From Flaccisagitta enflata (taxonomy: Eukaryota; Chaetognatha; Sagittoidea; Aphragmophora): a stretch of 64,000 bases of DNA. A model generated the notes under the pieces. That model was not told where the DNA came from and ran no database searches. It saw only the letters and a program-made list of their open reading frames with translations. Made by a program: the position numbers and the translations under genes. The stretch is taken from positions 21,080,001 to 21,144,000 of the forward strand of contig OZ231128.1 of assembly GCA_965153355.1 (NCBI GenBank), in the 5' to 3' direction. Shown piece by piece: positions 1 to 8,754 of this stretch (position 1 is the stretch's first letter; each line of letters opens with the position of its first letter).

Positions 1-468
1 CTCCTTGTCAATCCTCCTCTTCCTACCCGCAACACGGACGCACTCACTGTACACCTTCGAACCAACCGCCATCACCCCCTTCACGTAGGCCGCCATCTTC
101 GTCAATGAGTACGACGTCCCCTCGGGCGCCGCAACACCGGATGCATTCGGGTCCTCCAATGACGATAGTGGACCACGTGTCAGCGCAAGTGAGTTTTCAG
201 AGTCTGTCTTCTCGTATCTCCACACGGCACCACCGTAATCATCCAATGCGATTCTCGGTGGCTTTTTGCGATCCTCGCCTTCCTTGCCATCGGCGCTGTC
301 CTTCAGCGGTACACATATCAGCCTGTAATGTTCTATGCAATTGTTGTTCAGCCCGTTGATGAATTGCTCCACTTCGTCGATCATCTGAAGAACATACTCC
401 TTCCCGGGGTATTTCCCCCTTGCCCACGCCTCCAACAGAATACAAAACCAGAAATTTTTTTTGCACAT
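1..468 (-). CDS. Hypothetical protein of virus-like element, C-terminus off window
   Basis: An open frame begins at an ATG at 468 (a second in-frame ATG is at 384) and runs uninterrupted past the left edge, giving 156 codons in the window. The N-terminus has a short hydrophobic stretch (FWFCILLEAW) followed by an acidic and then a mixed charged region, ending in a basic patch (GRKRR). It follows the lysine-rich gene on the same strand, which fits membership of the same virus-like cluster. I do not recognise the family. Because the frame is truncated by the window edge, the visible part could be the start of a large structural protein, but nothing in it proves that. Confidence 0.45.
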   Translation of the reverse strand, partial: MCKKNFWFCILLEAWARGKYPGKEYVLQMIDEVEQFINGLNNNCIEHYRLICVPLKDSADGKEGEDRKKPPRIALDDYGGAVWRYEKTDSENSLALTRGPLSSLEDPNASGVAAPEGTSYSLTKMAAYVKGVMAVGSKVYSECVRVAGRKRRIDKE

Positions 469-629
469 TGACGCGTGCACGTGAGTGGTAGGCAAACCGG
501 CAAACATTCTCTTTTATTGGTGGGTAAACCTGCATATATAGTATATACAATATTTATATACATTCACAAATAACACGACTAACAAACTTAATCAATACAT
601 TGTCATTTTTACATCAATCACAACAAATT

Positions 630-1070
630 TTACTCGGAGTCACTACTGTCACTGGACCCGCTCTCACTACTAGAACTAGAAGACGAAGAGCTTGACGACG
701 AATCAGAGCTGCTACTTGAAGCGTCAGACACCTCATCCACCTTCATCTTCTTTGTCGACTTCTCTTTCTTAGTTTTCTTCTTCCGTTTACTCCCAGCTTT
801 CGAACCAGACTTCTTTGCCATAGTTCCCTTCTTTGCTGCCTTTTTTTTCACAGTTTCCTTTTTTTTCGGTTTCTTCAAATCCTTTTTTTTCACTCCACCG
901 ACTGGGTTTTTTTTTCTTTCTTTCTTTTCATTTTTCTCCATAGTTTTCATATCTTCCCTATAAGTCTCCAAAGCATCACTAGTTTCTGTTGTAGTCGACT
1001 TCACTCCCTCTTGCAAATTTCCACGCATTTTAACAGCAATGGCTTGTAGCGCATCAGTAGAAATTGCCAT
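630..1070 (-). CDS. Lys-rich protein with acidic Ser tail
   Basis: Predicted 146 residues. Residues 1-45 are ordinary sequence with a possible helix; residues 46-110 are dominated by lysine with repeated KKK and KKKKT-type blocks; the C-terminus is a long serine run ending in Ser/Asp/Glu (SSDSSDSE), which looks like a casein-kinase-2-type substrate. Such a basic body with an acidic phosphorylatable tail is typical of DNA-condensing or nucleolar proteins. In this cluster a role as a virion core (DNA-packaging) protein is a reasonable inference, not a demonstrated homology. It starts 50 bases after the stop of the capsid-like gene. Low complexity makes any database match weak. Confidence 0.55.
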   Translation of the reverse strand: MAISTDALQAIAVKMRGNLQEGVKSTTTETSDALETYREDMKTMEKNEKKERKKNPVGGVKKKDLKKPKKKETVKKKAAKKGTMAKKSGSKAGSKRKKKTKKEKSTKKMKVDEVSDASSSSSDSSSSSSSSSSSSESGSSDSSDSE

Positions 1071-1120
1071 CTGAAGTTTTTTTTTTCACAATAATCAATA
1101 GCATCAATACAAATTGAGAT

Positions 1121-2044
1121 CTAATCAATTTTTTTAACAATATTCAATACAAACCTCAAAGACTGAGACTTTAAACAACAGCCAAAATCAAAAGCCTTAA
1201 AATCATTATTTAACACAGAAAAGCTAATACTGCGCATTCCAGCGTAACTAAAACGCTTATAATTTGACATAAGCTTCCGCTCCATCAAATCATAACTACA
1301 TACAACTCCATATCTACCACCATTGAAATATACAGCAGGTTCTACGCATCTGTCAATTACTAAATGACACACCCTATCCGATTCATTGAAAAAGTGCACT
1401 GGGGTACCACAGGTCAAACGTTTGCATATTTTCATCATATCAGCACCACTGTTGGGTACCAAAACCTTGTCTCCATTCTTTCCACTTTTACCATCAGATA
1501 CTTCCGCTTTAAATCCCATAAATTCAAACAAGTTAACAGAGGCAAAAAGTACACAATACTCATCCAACATTAGTTCAAATGCACCATCTACAAAACGCAA
1601 CGAAAATACAGTCTCTACTTCATCTTTCCTTCCTTTATCACGACTCTCCGGCTCGTCTTCTTTATTTCTAACACATTTACTCTTGTACAAAAAATCATTA
1701 AAAACGGCACATCTCAATTGCTGAGCAAATTCATTAAAACTACTAAACACAAAACTGTACTCCTTTACAGATTCCACCTGTATTTCAGTCGTATCAAAAC
1801 CATAATACATTTGAAAAGTAAGCCTCTTTTCGATAGTCGGGAGTCTAAAATCAGTCACATTCACATACAAGTCCTTTTTACCTCCAGAATCAGGATATAA
1901 TCCAGGGAGATTCATATGAAAACCACTCGTTTCTTTCAGATAACACCCGTTAGATCGCGAGTCGATTTGGATCTCCTGCACGGTCTCCATTCTCGTCACC
2001 GCGTCGTCTGTCGGCACCAAACTGGAATGCAATCTCGGGACCAC
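1121..2044 (-). CDS. Capsid-like protein (candidate minor capsid/penton)
   Basis: Up to 307 residues; the more natural start is the internal ATG at 1990 (protein beginning METVQ). The frame overlaps the preceding membrane-protein gene by up to 95 bases. The sequence is free of low complexity, rich in beta-strand-prone segments (VYFNGGRYGVV, YVNVTDFRLP) and lacks enzymatic motifs. Length and position between integrase and core-like genes fit the single-jelly-roll minor capsid protein of Polintons and adintoviruses, which is usually about 250-350 residues. The assignment rests on context and length; a structure prediction showing one jelly roll would confirm it. No frameshift or stop is seen. 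Confidence 0.45.
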   Translation of the reverse strand: MVPRLHSSLVPTDDAVTRMETVQEIQIDSRSNGCYLKETSGFHMNLPGLYPDSGGKKDLYVNVTDFRLPTIEKRLTFQMYYGFDTTEIQVESVKEYSFVFSSFNEFAQQLRCAVFNDFLYKSKCVRNKEDEPESRDKGRKDEVETVFSLRFVDGAFELMLDEYCVLFASVNLFEFMGFKAEVSDGKSGKNGDKVLVPNSGADMMKICKRLTCGTPVHFFNESDRVCHLVIDRCVEPAVYFNGGRYGVVCSYDLMERKLMSNYKRFSYAGMRSISFSVLNNDFKAFDFGCCLKSQSLRFVLNIVKKID

Positions 2045-2435
2045 TTCGACGATTCAAACTAAGCCGGACCTTCGCCGTCACACACCTACACACGACCGCC
2101 ACCACCAACACCAACGCAGCCGCAAACAACAAAAAGTTCACGTAAACACCAACGGCTTGCAATAGGCCAATATCCGGCCCAAACTTCACGACTGGAGGAT
2201 CTTCACCTCCGCCTTCCTGCTCCCACCAAAAACCACTACTTCCGCTGTCACCACCACCTACACCGTCGTAGCCGTCACTACCACCGTATGACTGTGTAGT
2301 CGTCCAATTTGTCACACCATTCGCCGAGAAATCATCACTCCAATCCGTCTTGTTTATCCAATCGCCAACAGTTCCATTTGGTACAACCAAATCGACCAAA
2401 CTTGAATTCCAAAGAGGTACCGCGTTTATCAGCAT
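1950..2435 (-). CDS. Small N-glycosylatable membrane protein
   Basis: Predicted 161 residues with one clear transmembrane helix at about residues 92-118 (core FLLFAAALVLVVAVV). The N-terminal 90 residues contain four N-glycosylation sequons (NSS, NGT, NKT, NWT), several tryptophans and a Gly/Ser/Asp-rich stretch. The C-terminal segment after the helix is basic (several Arg), which predicts N-terminus outside and C-terminus inside, although there is no N-terminal signal peptide. It overlaps the capsid-like gene downstream. A virion or host membrane function is possible for an element of this type, but I know no named homologue. Confidence 0.5.
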   Translation of the reverse strand: MLINAVPLWNSSLVDLVVPNGTVGDWINKTDWSDDFSANGVTNWTTTQSYGGSDGYDGVGGGDSGSSGFWWEQEGGGEDPPVVKFGPDIGLLQAVGVYVNFLLFAAALVLVVAVVCRCVTAKVRLSLNRRSGPEIAFQFGADRRRGDENGDRAGDPNRLAI

Positions 2436-2522
2436 TATGTTTCTAGTTTTTTTTTTCCAATCACAATTCGATTTTCAATCTTCTCTCAATCACCTAAAAT
2501 CCACAGCACATTATATACAGCG

Positions 2523-3722
2523 TTATTTCAAAGCATCTTTAGCAGCGTAAAACGTTTCATCACAGTAATCGGGCTTCATATATACATAATTATTGTCACG
2601 CTTAACAATTTCAGAATTGTTCAAAACATTGTAATATCGGGCTTTGGGTACAGTCATTTCGGGGTAGAATTTCAATTCTGCATAACTAAACTTAGAATCA
2701 CTCACTTTTTTCAAGTTAAACACGCTTGCCAGCAAATGGTAATCCACATGGTCATAATTTTCAACGTCTATAACGCAGTAGTAGTTCCTTGAAATTGACC
2801 CATGAGACTCCTTTGCACCTAGGCCATCTTTTTTTGCAAATTTTCTTACACGCACAATTGCAAACAAGGGTAACTTTGCTGGGCTAATCACATTCTTTCT
2901 CAAACTTTTCCGTCGCCGAAAGCGGTTACTCGCCTTTATATTCCGTATATGAAGTGGGTCTTCATTTAGAGCATCTCGGCTTGACATTCCATTCAAACTC
3001 GACCTTGGCTTTGAATTAACCGCTGTTTCGATTTCCAACAATTTTTGGGCAAAGGGCACATCATTCCCAACGTCCCTTTGATACGACTCTAAAAATTGTC
3101 TTAAAAGTTTTATGCTTTGCTCGGCGTATACATTGCCACGCCCCTTCCGCTCAAGCCGACGTGGAAGAATGCCGTAGAATTTTAGGCCATTTTTTTTGAA
3201 AAATTGAGAAATTTCATCCGACCTCCATTCAATTCCTAAGTCCCCCCACACCTTCTTTGATCGCTCTGGGACAAACGGGGACCTGTCGAAAATACTCTGA
3301 AAACTCTTTATAACAAATGAACTCCGAGTCCCAGAACAAGGCGCATAGTACGTGTACAATGATAATCCGCACATTAGGACCAAAATGTATCTAGTACTTG
3401 AGCTTCCATAGCCACGATCTCTGCTCAAATAACACAAATCGACGTTCAACCATTCAAAGTAGTTGGGAGGGAGAATTACCGGTCGAGACACTTCACTTAT
3501 TTTTTTCTCGCTGTTGTTTTTTATTACTATGTCACTGCTTTTTTGCTCTGCTAGGTACTCCCGTATTTCACTCTGCTCCACATCAAATCCTTTCCTCTTT
3601 AAATATTTTCCGATTTCATAAGCATTTTTAGACAGGAATAACGGAGAGCCCTTTCCACTAACGGCCCTTTTCAACACTTTCCTTGACTCAATTCGCATTT
3701 TTTTCAATGTCACTCCTTCCAC
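2523..3722 (-). CDS. Retrovirus-like DDE integrase
   Basis: Predicted 399 residues. The rve-type catalytic triad is visible: Asp95 in WLNVDLCYL, Asp161 in VWGDLGIEW and Glu201 in NVYAEQSIKLL, giving 65 and 39 residues between the acidic positions. Residues 25-60 form the N-terminal helical region seen before the core in Polinton integrases (LFLSKNAYEIGKYLKRK). After the core comes a basic patch (NRFRRRKSLRK) and a C-terminal region with repeated Tyr-rich strands, fitting a DNA-binding tail. Integrases of this kind insert Polintons and adintoviruses with about 6-bp target duplications. All key residues are present and the frame is intact. It lies between the KRKR-repeat gene and the membrane-protein gene. 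Confidence 0.85.
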   Translation of the reverse strand: MEGVTLKKMRIESRKVLKRAVSGKGSPLFLSKNAYEIGKYLKRKGFDVEQSEIREYLAEQKSSDIVIKNNSEKKISEVSRPVILPPNYFEWLNVDLCYLSRDRGYGSSSTRYILVLMCGLSLYTYYAPCSGTRSSFVIKSFQSIFDRSPFVPERSKKVWGDLGIEWRSDEISQFFKKNGLKFYGILPRRLERKGRGNVYAEQSIKLLRQFLESYQRDVGNDVPFAQKLLEIETAVNSKPRSSLNGMSSRDALNEDPLHIRNIKASNRFRRRKSLRKNVISPAKLPLFAIVRVRKFAKKDGLGAKESHGSISRNYYCVIDVENYDHVDYHLLASVFNLKKVSDSKFSYAELKFYPEMTVPKARYYNVLNNSEIVKRDNNYVYMKPDYCDETFYAAKDALK

Positions 3723-3776
3723 TCATTCACCACCCCTATCACTCACTTGTCACCTCCCGTCCACTCTATACAGATT

Positions 3777-4136
3777 CTATCCCGTTCGTTTCCGCTTCCC
3801 TCTTCCAAATTCCTCCTCTTCCTCCGGCACAAAGTCAACTGTCACTCGCTTCCTCTTTGATCTCGACGCAGGTTCAGCCGCGTTATTCCACTCATTATAT
3901 GTCTCTTCCTCTGCTCCTGGATATTCTAATGTCACCCTCTTCCTCTTTGATCTCGACGCAGGTTCAGCCGCGTTATTCCACTCACTATATTTCTCTTCCT
4001 CTGCTCCTGGATATTCTAATGTCACCCTCTTCCTCTTTGATCTCGACGCAGGTTCAGCCGCGTTATGTCGAAGAAATCTGTTCACGTAATTTCGGCGCCG
4101 TGCGAATCTTGTCCAACGACCCCTGGGAAATCCCAT
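3777..4136 (-). CDS. Arg-rich protein with three 30-residue KRKR repeats
   Basis: Predicted 119 residues. The first 24 residues are arginine-rich (GRWTRFARRRNYVNRF), resembling small viral DNA-binding peptides. Then follow three near-identical 30-residue repeats, each with NAAEPASRSKRKRVT and an acidic GAEEE end; the last is truncated and ends in GRGKRKRTG. At DNA level the repeat period is 90 bases (starting near 3851, 3941 and 4031). Each repeat contains a monopartite nuclear-localisation-like KRKR. The start overlaps the end of the 269-residue gene by 74 bases. Function is unknown; nuclear targeting or genome condensation is inference. Confidence 0.5.
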   Translation of the reverse strand: MGFPRGRWTRFARRRNYVNRFLRHNAAEPASRSKRKRVTLEYPGAEEEKYSEWNNAAEPASRSKRKRVTLEYPGAEEETYNEWNNAAEPASRSKRKRVTVDFVPEEEEEFGRGKRKRTG

Positions 4137-4872
4137 AGGATTTTTTTGCCGGGTTTAACACAGAAGCGCCACCGTCGTCTTCGTCGTCCTCTTCCCTATC
4201 CCTCTTTTTTCCACGCTCACCTTGCTCACCTACTCCATTCACACCTTCACCGTCCGCCGCACGATCACCTTCCGAGACAGTCTCACTACGCGGTGTATTT
4301 TCTCCCCTGGACAAACCTCTACTCTTCAGTTCTTCTATTTTGAGTAGTGATTCGCGAATCCCCAAAGCATCACCATGTCTCAAAAGTTCGCTTGGAATTT
4401 TTATTCTTATCATACACTGCAAAAATAGCGCAATTGCCAAGGGAAGATGACTTGGGTTTGCCGATATGCAGTATTGCACCAAGTTTTTTATGTTAGAAAA
4501 CTTTATATTCTCCCCGTCCACAATGATTTCCAAATTATCCGGGTCAAAACTTATATAGTCGCTCCTATCAATCTCATTCAACAAACTTCTCGCCAGCTGC
4601 TTTTCTTTCACACCGCTTATTTCACTTACAATTTTTTCAATTGCCGACTGGGTTGCGGTTGGGGCGGGTAACGAGTTAGATACCACTGGTACCTCGGGAG
4701 TTTTCTCTGGCAATTCCTCTCCAGATGGCAAAACTTTTAACCCTTTTCCACCTATCAAGTTTCTCAATTCGTCCAACTTTTCTTCACAGGCAATACCGTC
4801 GTTATTTATGATTTTTAAGACATGAGGAGTTTTTAAATATTGGGATTGGTTCTCATTACTCATGATGTACAC
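4063..4872 (-). CDS. Hypothetical protein, conserved-looking cluster gene
   Basis: Predicted 269 residues, or 266 from the second methionine. Residues 75-165 look like a folded helical domain (AIEKIVSEISGVKEKQLARS; LPLAIALFLQCMIRIKIP), followed by a disordered acidic/basic linker (KKRDREEDDEDDGG) near residue 220. I do not recognise the family. The gene overlaps its upstream neighbour by 17 bases and its downstream neighbour by 74 bases, showing the tight packing of a viral transcription unit. No catalytic motif or membrane segment is evident. A structural or scaffolding role is possible but unsupported. Confidence 0.5.
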   Translation of the reverse strand: MYIMSNENQSQYLKTPHVLKIINNDGIACEEKLDELRNLIGGKGLKVLPSGEELPEKTPEVPVVSNSLPAPTATQSAIEKIVSEISGVKEKQLARSLLNEIDRSDYISFDPDNLEIIVDGENIKFSNIKNLVQYCISANPSHLPLAIALFLQCMIRIKIPSELLRHGDALGIRESLLKIEELKSRGLSRGENTPRSETVSEGDRAADGEGVNGVGEQGERGKKRDREEDDEDDGGASVLNPAKKSYGISQGSLDKIRTAPKLREQISST

Positions 4873-5203
4873 AGTTTTTCATGAAATCAGCGATGATGTA
4901 AGAGTTAAACAGTTTCCGCTCATTCCTTTTCAGCTTCAAAAACTTTCTTTTTCTTTTTTTCAACGAAATTTTACCGTTTTTCAAGAAAGAAAGAAGCCGC
5001 TTGCTCTTTTTCATCTTCTTCTTTGTTTTCTCAGAAAAACAATTAGCGGCCAATTTCCGTTTTGATGCATTTTTAACAATTTCAACGACGCATTCAAACA
5101 CACTAGTTTTTAATTTTTTGTCAAATAACTTGTCATCCACGCAGACGTTAATCAAGGCCTTTAATCTTTCCGACGATCTGCAGGCCATCGGTATACCAGT
5201 CAC
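4856..5203 (-). CDS. Small Lys-rich hypothetical protein
   Basis: Predicted 115 residues. The N-terminal half is mixed (RLKALINVCVDDKLFDKKL), while residues 55-95 are strongly basic with alternating Lys/Arg and Phe/Leu (KTKKKMKKSKRLLSFLKNGK). The start codon overlaps the ATPase stop in an ATGA arrangement, and the end overlaps the next gene by 17 bases, supporting a real gene in the cluster. No family is recognised. Nucleic-acid or membrane-surface binding would fit the composition but is inference only. Confidence 0.45.
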   Translation of the reverse strand: MTGIPMACRSSERLKALINVCVDDKLFDKKLKTSVFECVVEIVKNASKRKLAANCFSEKTKKKMKKSKRLLSFLKNGKISLKKRKRKFLKLKRNERKLFNSYIIADFMKNCVHHE

Positions 5204-5925
5204 TCGTCCTCGTCGCTACTCTCATGGAACCCTAACATTGGCGAATTCTCCGCCAATAAAATCTGTCCCCACAAGGTAGGCTTTGTGCACATAGGCGAAA
5301 TAGCTGCTATGACGTAGTTAAAATTTTTCTCGAGAACGTGACGCTTGTAGACATCGAAGAGGGTCTGTCCCCCCTTCAAATTTAACATGTACTGGTTCAT
5401 GTGCCTCTTGGCGGCACGCGCGTCGTGTGAACTCTTGAAAAACACGAGATGACTTGAGTTCATAAGTATTACATTCAGTTTCGATGCCTTTAAAAATATG
5501 TCGTAGCTGTGTAGACACAAAAAGCTCGAAATACCGTAATGATGAGTCCAGATAGTCGAGCAAGAAATCAAATCCTTTCTTATCTTTTCATCAGTGGTAG
5601 CATCAAAAAAAAAGTCGTCTATCACCAAAATTGTCGCATCTTGCTCTGGCTTACAAAAATCCAAAAAGTTTCCATCGGGGAACTTTTTCGAAAACACCGC
5701 CTCCACACCAGGCTCCTTTGACAGGTGCGACTTTAGCCGATCTATGCTTTCACAACTCTCTTTGTAAAAATACACGACCTTCTTAATTTTTTGTCGAAAA
5801 TGGTACTTATGTTCAATCACCAAATTGGTAATGAATGTCGTTTTGCCTTGTTTTGTTAACTTGGTCACAAAAAAATATACACTCACAACATTCAAATTTT
5901 CAAGTAATTGGTATCCCCTATTCAA
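5200..5925 (-). CDS. Packaging-type P-loop ATPase
   Basis: Predicted 241 residues. A Walker A-like motif is at residues 23-31 (LTKQGKTTF) and a Walker B motif at about 98-104 (TILVIDDFFFD). Further features fit the A32/FtsK-like genome-packaging ATPases of Polintons: an Arg/Lys-rich helix after strand 1, an H/Y-rich sensor-like segment (WTHHYGISSFLCLHSYD) and a length near 240. The glycine that usually opens Walker A is replaced. The first 10 or so residues are encoded by the last copy of the adjacent tandem repeat, so the original N-terminus may have been lost or replaced, or an intron may join an upstream exon (a GTGAGT lies just before the motif). The downstream gene overlaps by 4 bases. 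Confidence 0.7.
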   Translation of the reverse strand: MNRGYQLLENLNVVSVYFFVTKLTKQGKTTFITNLVIEHKYHFRQKIKKVVYFYKESCESIDRLKSHLSKEPGVEAVFSKKFPDGNFLDFCKPEQDATILVIDDFFFDATTDEKIRKDLISCSTIWTHHYGISSFLCLHSYDIFLKASKLNVILMNSSHLVFFKSSHDARAAKRHMNQYMLNLKGGQTLFDVYKRHVLEKNFNYVIAAISPMCTKPTLWGQILLAENSPMLGFHESSDEDE

Positions 5926-6440
5926 GCCTCAATTGAATTTTTTTTTCTAAATTTTATCTTTTCAAATTTTCATGTAACTGGTATCCCCTATTCAAACCTC
6001 AAATAAAAGAAAAAACTTGCCAAAAATCCAATCTTTTCAGGTAACCAGTACCCCCTATTCAAGCCCCAAATAAATTTTTTTTTCTTTCTAAATTTTGCAT
6101 TTTCAAATTTTCAGGTAACTGGTATCCCCTATTCAAACCCCAAATAAAAAAAAAAATTGCCAAAAATCCAATCTTTTCAAGTAACTGGTATCCCCTATTC
6201 AAACCTCAAATCATTTTTTTTTCTTTAAATTTTTACCTTGTCAAATTTTCATGTAAATGGTATCCCCTATTCAAGCCTCAAATCAATTTTTTTTTTCTTC
6301 TAAATTTTTCCTTCTCATATTTTTAAGTAATAGGTATCCCCTATTCAAGCTCAGAATAAAAAAAAAACTTGTAAAAAATCCAATTATTTTTCAAGTAACT
6401 GGTATCCCCTAATCAAGCTTCAAATGAAATAAAAATTCAC
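5895..6440. repeat. Degenerate tandem repeat, about eight copies
   Basis: A core close to GTAACTGGTATCCCCTATTC followed by AAGCCTCAAAT recurs about every 60-80 bases, separated by A/T runs. Copies are visible near 5892, 5974, 6041, 6115, 6180, 6254, 6328 and 6397. The first copy lies inside the predicted ATPase frame. The core is much better conserved than the A/T-rich linkers. Confidence 0.85.
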
Positions 6441-8161
6441 CCAAAATCCCAAACATTTCCACTTTATTTAAAAAAAAATTACCTAGTATTATTTTTTTGT
6501 GACTAATAACTACCAGAAGACGATTGACCAAAAACGCACGCAAAATTTCCCGGAAAAAATTGATGAGTTTTTGCAGAATAAATTTTGCTTTTTTCTCCAG
6601 CCATGATTATGATCAAATTTTCAAAATGCAAATGCATATATACAAATTCATTTTTATTTTGCTCATCCTGCTCTTCCTTCTCCATATATTTTTCTATATG
6701 TAAAAAAAAAATTGCTCTTCCCCTTTTCATCTTCCTCATATCCTCTTCCTCTTCCCCCCCCCCCATCTTCCTCTTCCCCCCACCCACAATCTTCCCACTT
6801 CACTCACCAATCGTACCTTCCACCCATCACCCATAGCCCACCCTGTTCACATTATCCCATATGCACTCTTTTCCCCACTCCTGTACAATCCTACAATCTT
6901 TTACATTACCAAATTTACCATTCTGACTTTCAGTATTTCCTACAAAACCTAAAAATTTCATTTACCACATTCACCACGAAAAAAAACATTTAAAAACTCA
7001 CCAAAAAACATTAAAAACTCACCTCTGCACATTTCAAATCAACCTAAAAAAAATACATTCTCTACTCACAAATTCAAATAGGATCCACAAAAACTTAAAA
7101 TCAACCCAAAAAATTCCAATATGAACCCGAAAATTCACAAATCAGCCAAACAAATCAAAATAACATGCACATACACTACACGTCTACATGCTACATGTTA
7201 CATAACATCACTCTAGCCACATCACATTCCATATATCTGTACTACCCACATGCCTACTCTCCGTTCGTGTATCCCCATTCGCCCTGTCACGTAGTCGGTA
7301 ACCCAAACTCGGATCCGATTACCTCTTTTTGTCTTTCTCGCCCTCCCTTCGCAGTCCCCTATTCGCCGCAATCAACGTATGCAACGGTACCAAGGCAACA
7401 CACTACACTAACGTACTACATAACGCACGAGACCGAGTACGCGGTAATCTATTCGTAACACGACTGGGTAGAAGCAGTACCCTGGAAACCACTCGTCATT
7501 CCTACCGACCATCTACACCTCAACTTCTATAATCAAATTCTCCGCCACTAAAAATCGCATGAGGTACCATGTCAGCGTCCATTACTCTCTACTACACACT
7601 CTTCTCTACCGTTCCTCTCTTAACTGTATTATGTATCTGGTAGATCCACTTTAGATCTGCGGGCGTTTGTCACTCTCACTCTCTGCGACTGTACTGTGTA
7701 TCGGTTAATCCAAAGTTCATTTCGGTTTTTTTTTCTTTCCCCTTTCCTTTTTCATTCTTGTACTCGGTATTGACTATTTCAAATGTTTTTCAATCTAAAA
7801 ATGATTTCTCCTCGGCTAAAAATCACAAGTAAAGAAAAGGGGCAAACAAAAAAAAGTACAAATACATGTAATCAGTGCAACATACATTGTAATACAACAC
7901 AATATATTACATTCAACAATAAATAAATGCTGACCGCTAAATAAATATTGTCCGGAGGCCAAAAAAAAATGTTTATTTGAAAAAAATCATAACACAGTAA
8001 ATATATAATCAGTACTAATCTTCACTCATTCATATAGATTGCTAGGCGATTCCTGGCCGCTGCCCTAGTATGTACCGGGTATTTACTGCTGATTCGAGCT
8101 GAAATTTGCGATTTGAGTTCTGACCGCTGCTGATGCATAAGACACCTGGCTATACTACTTC
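6441..8161. other. No gene recognised
   Basis: AT-rich at both ends, with a pyrimidine-rich stretch at about 6715-6900 (TCTTCC runs). Short frames such as 7165-7458 have composition expected by chance and no recognisable motif. The segment probably contains the border between the virus-like element and host or repeat DNA, but no terminal repeat can be pointed to. Confidence 0.5.
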
Positions 8162-8414
8162 GACTATTTTTGTAGTAGTGTTTAATGTTACAAAAAGTCA
8201 ATTTTTGTCAAATTTCCTAAATTTTGACTGAAATCATGGGCATGTCGGGTGAATAGGTGCTGATTTGAAGTTTTGGGAGGGCCAAGCATTGTTAGTTGTA
8301 GTAGTAGCCAAAATCTCATGTCATATTACTCATTTTTTCACTGTGACTGATGTGTTTAAAGTAAATTGCTACTATGTAGAAAAATTGTGCTTTTCCTCTG
8401 TGTTGAGTGCACCC
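8162..8414. repeat. Left terminal direct repeat of element E
   Basis: The 253-bp unit starts GACTATTTTTGTAGTAGTG and ends GAGTGCACCC, directly followed by TTATAAGG. No difference from the copy at 12308-12560 was found by eye. Confidence 0.9.
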
Positions 8415-8754
8415 TTATAAGGAAACTGCGAGTGAGTCAACTTGTACAAATTAGCTTCAGCTAACTAAAATTCATGAATTTACCAGTCTATGAAAAGCCC
8501 AAGCTGGCCCAGAGGTAGTTTTAGCCCCATTTTTTCAATATTCAACTAATAATAGGTGCTCTAAGTGATGCAAAATCGCGTTTTTTGCCAAGTTTGAAAA
8601 AATCGACTTTCATGCAGTTTAACTCATTTTGCGTTCATTCCCGTTGCATTTATCACTGATACTGATTGAAACAAGTATGTAGGGAGTCAGTTGGTGATTT
8701 TATTCTTTATTTCAACACACATTTTCATTCTAGATAGTGTCAACAGTGGTGAGA

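Larger units (their letters stand above)
1..5925 (-). mobile_element. Polinton/adintovirus-like element, partial
   Basis: At least nine minus-strand reading frames lie head to tail with overlaps of 4 to about 95 bases or very short gaps, as in a compact DNA virus and unlike the intron-rich host genes elsewhere in the window. Two frames carry hallmark functions: a packaging-type P-loop ATPase and a retrovirus-like DDE integrase. Others are compatible with a capsid protein, a lysine-rich core protein and a small membrane protein. The frames are intact, so the copy is young or still functional. Protein-primed DNA polymerase B, the protease and the terminal inverted repeats are not visible; they may lie left of the window. 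Polinton versus adintovirus cannot be decided without the polymerase and major capsid genes. Confidence 0.75.

Noticed and set aside
7165-7458. 97-residue frame near the virus-like element
   Set aside because: Composition is typical of translated AT/CA-rich DNA, opposite strand to the cluster, no motif.
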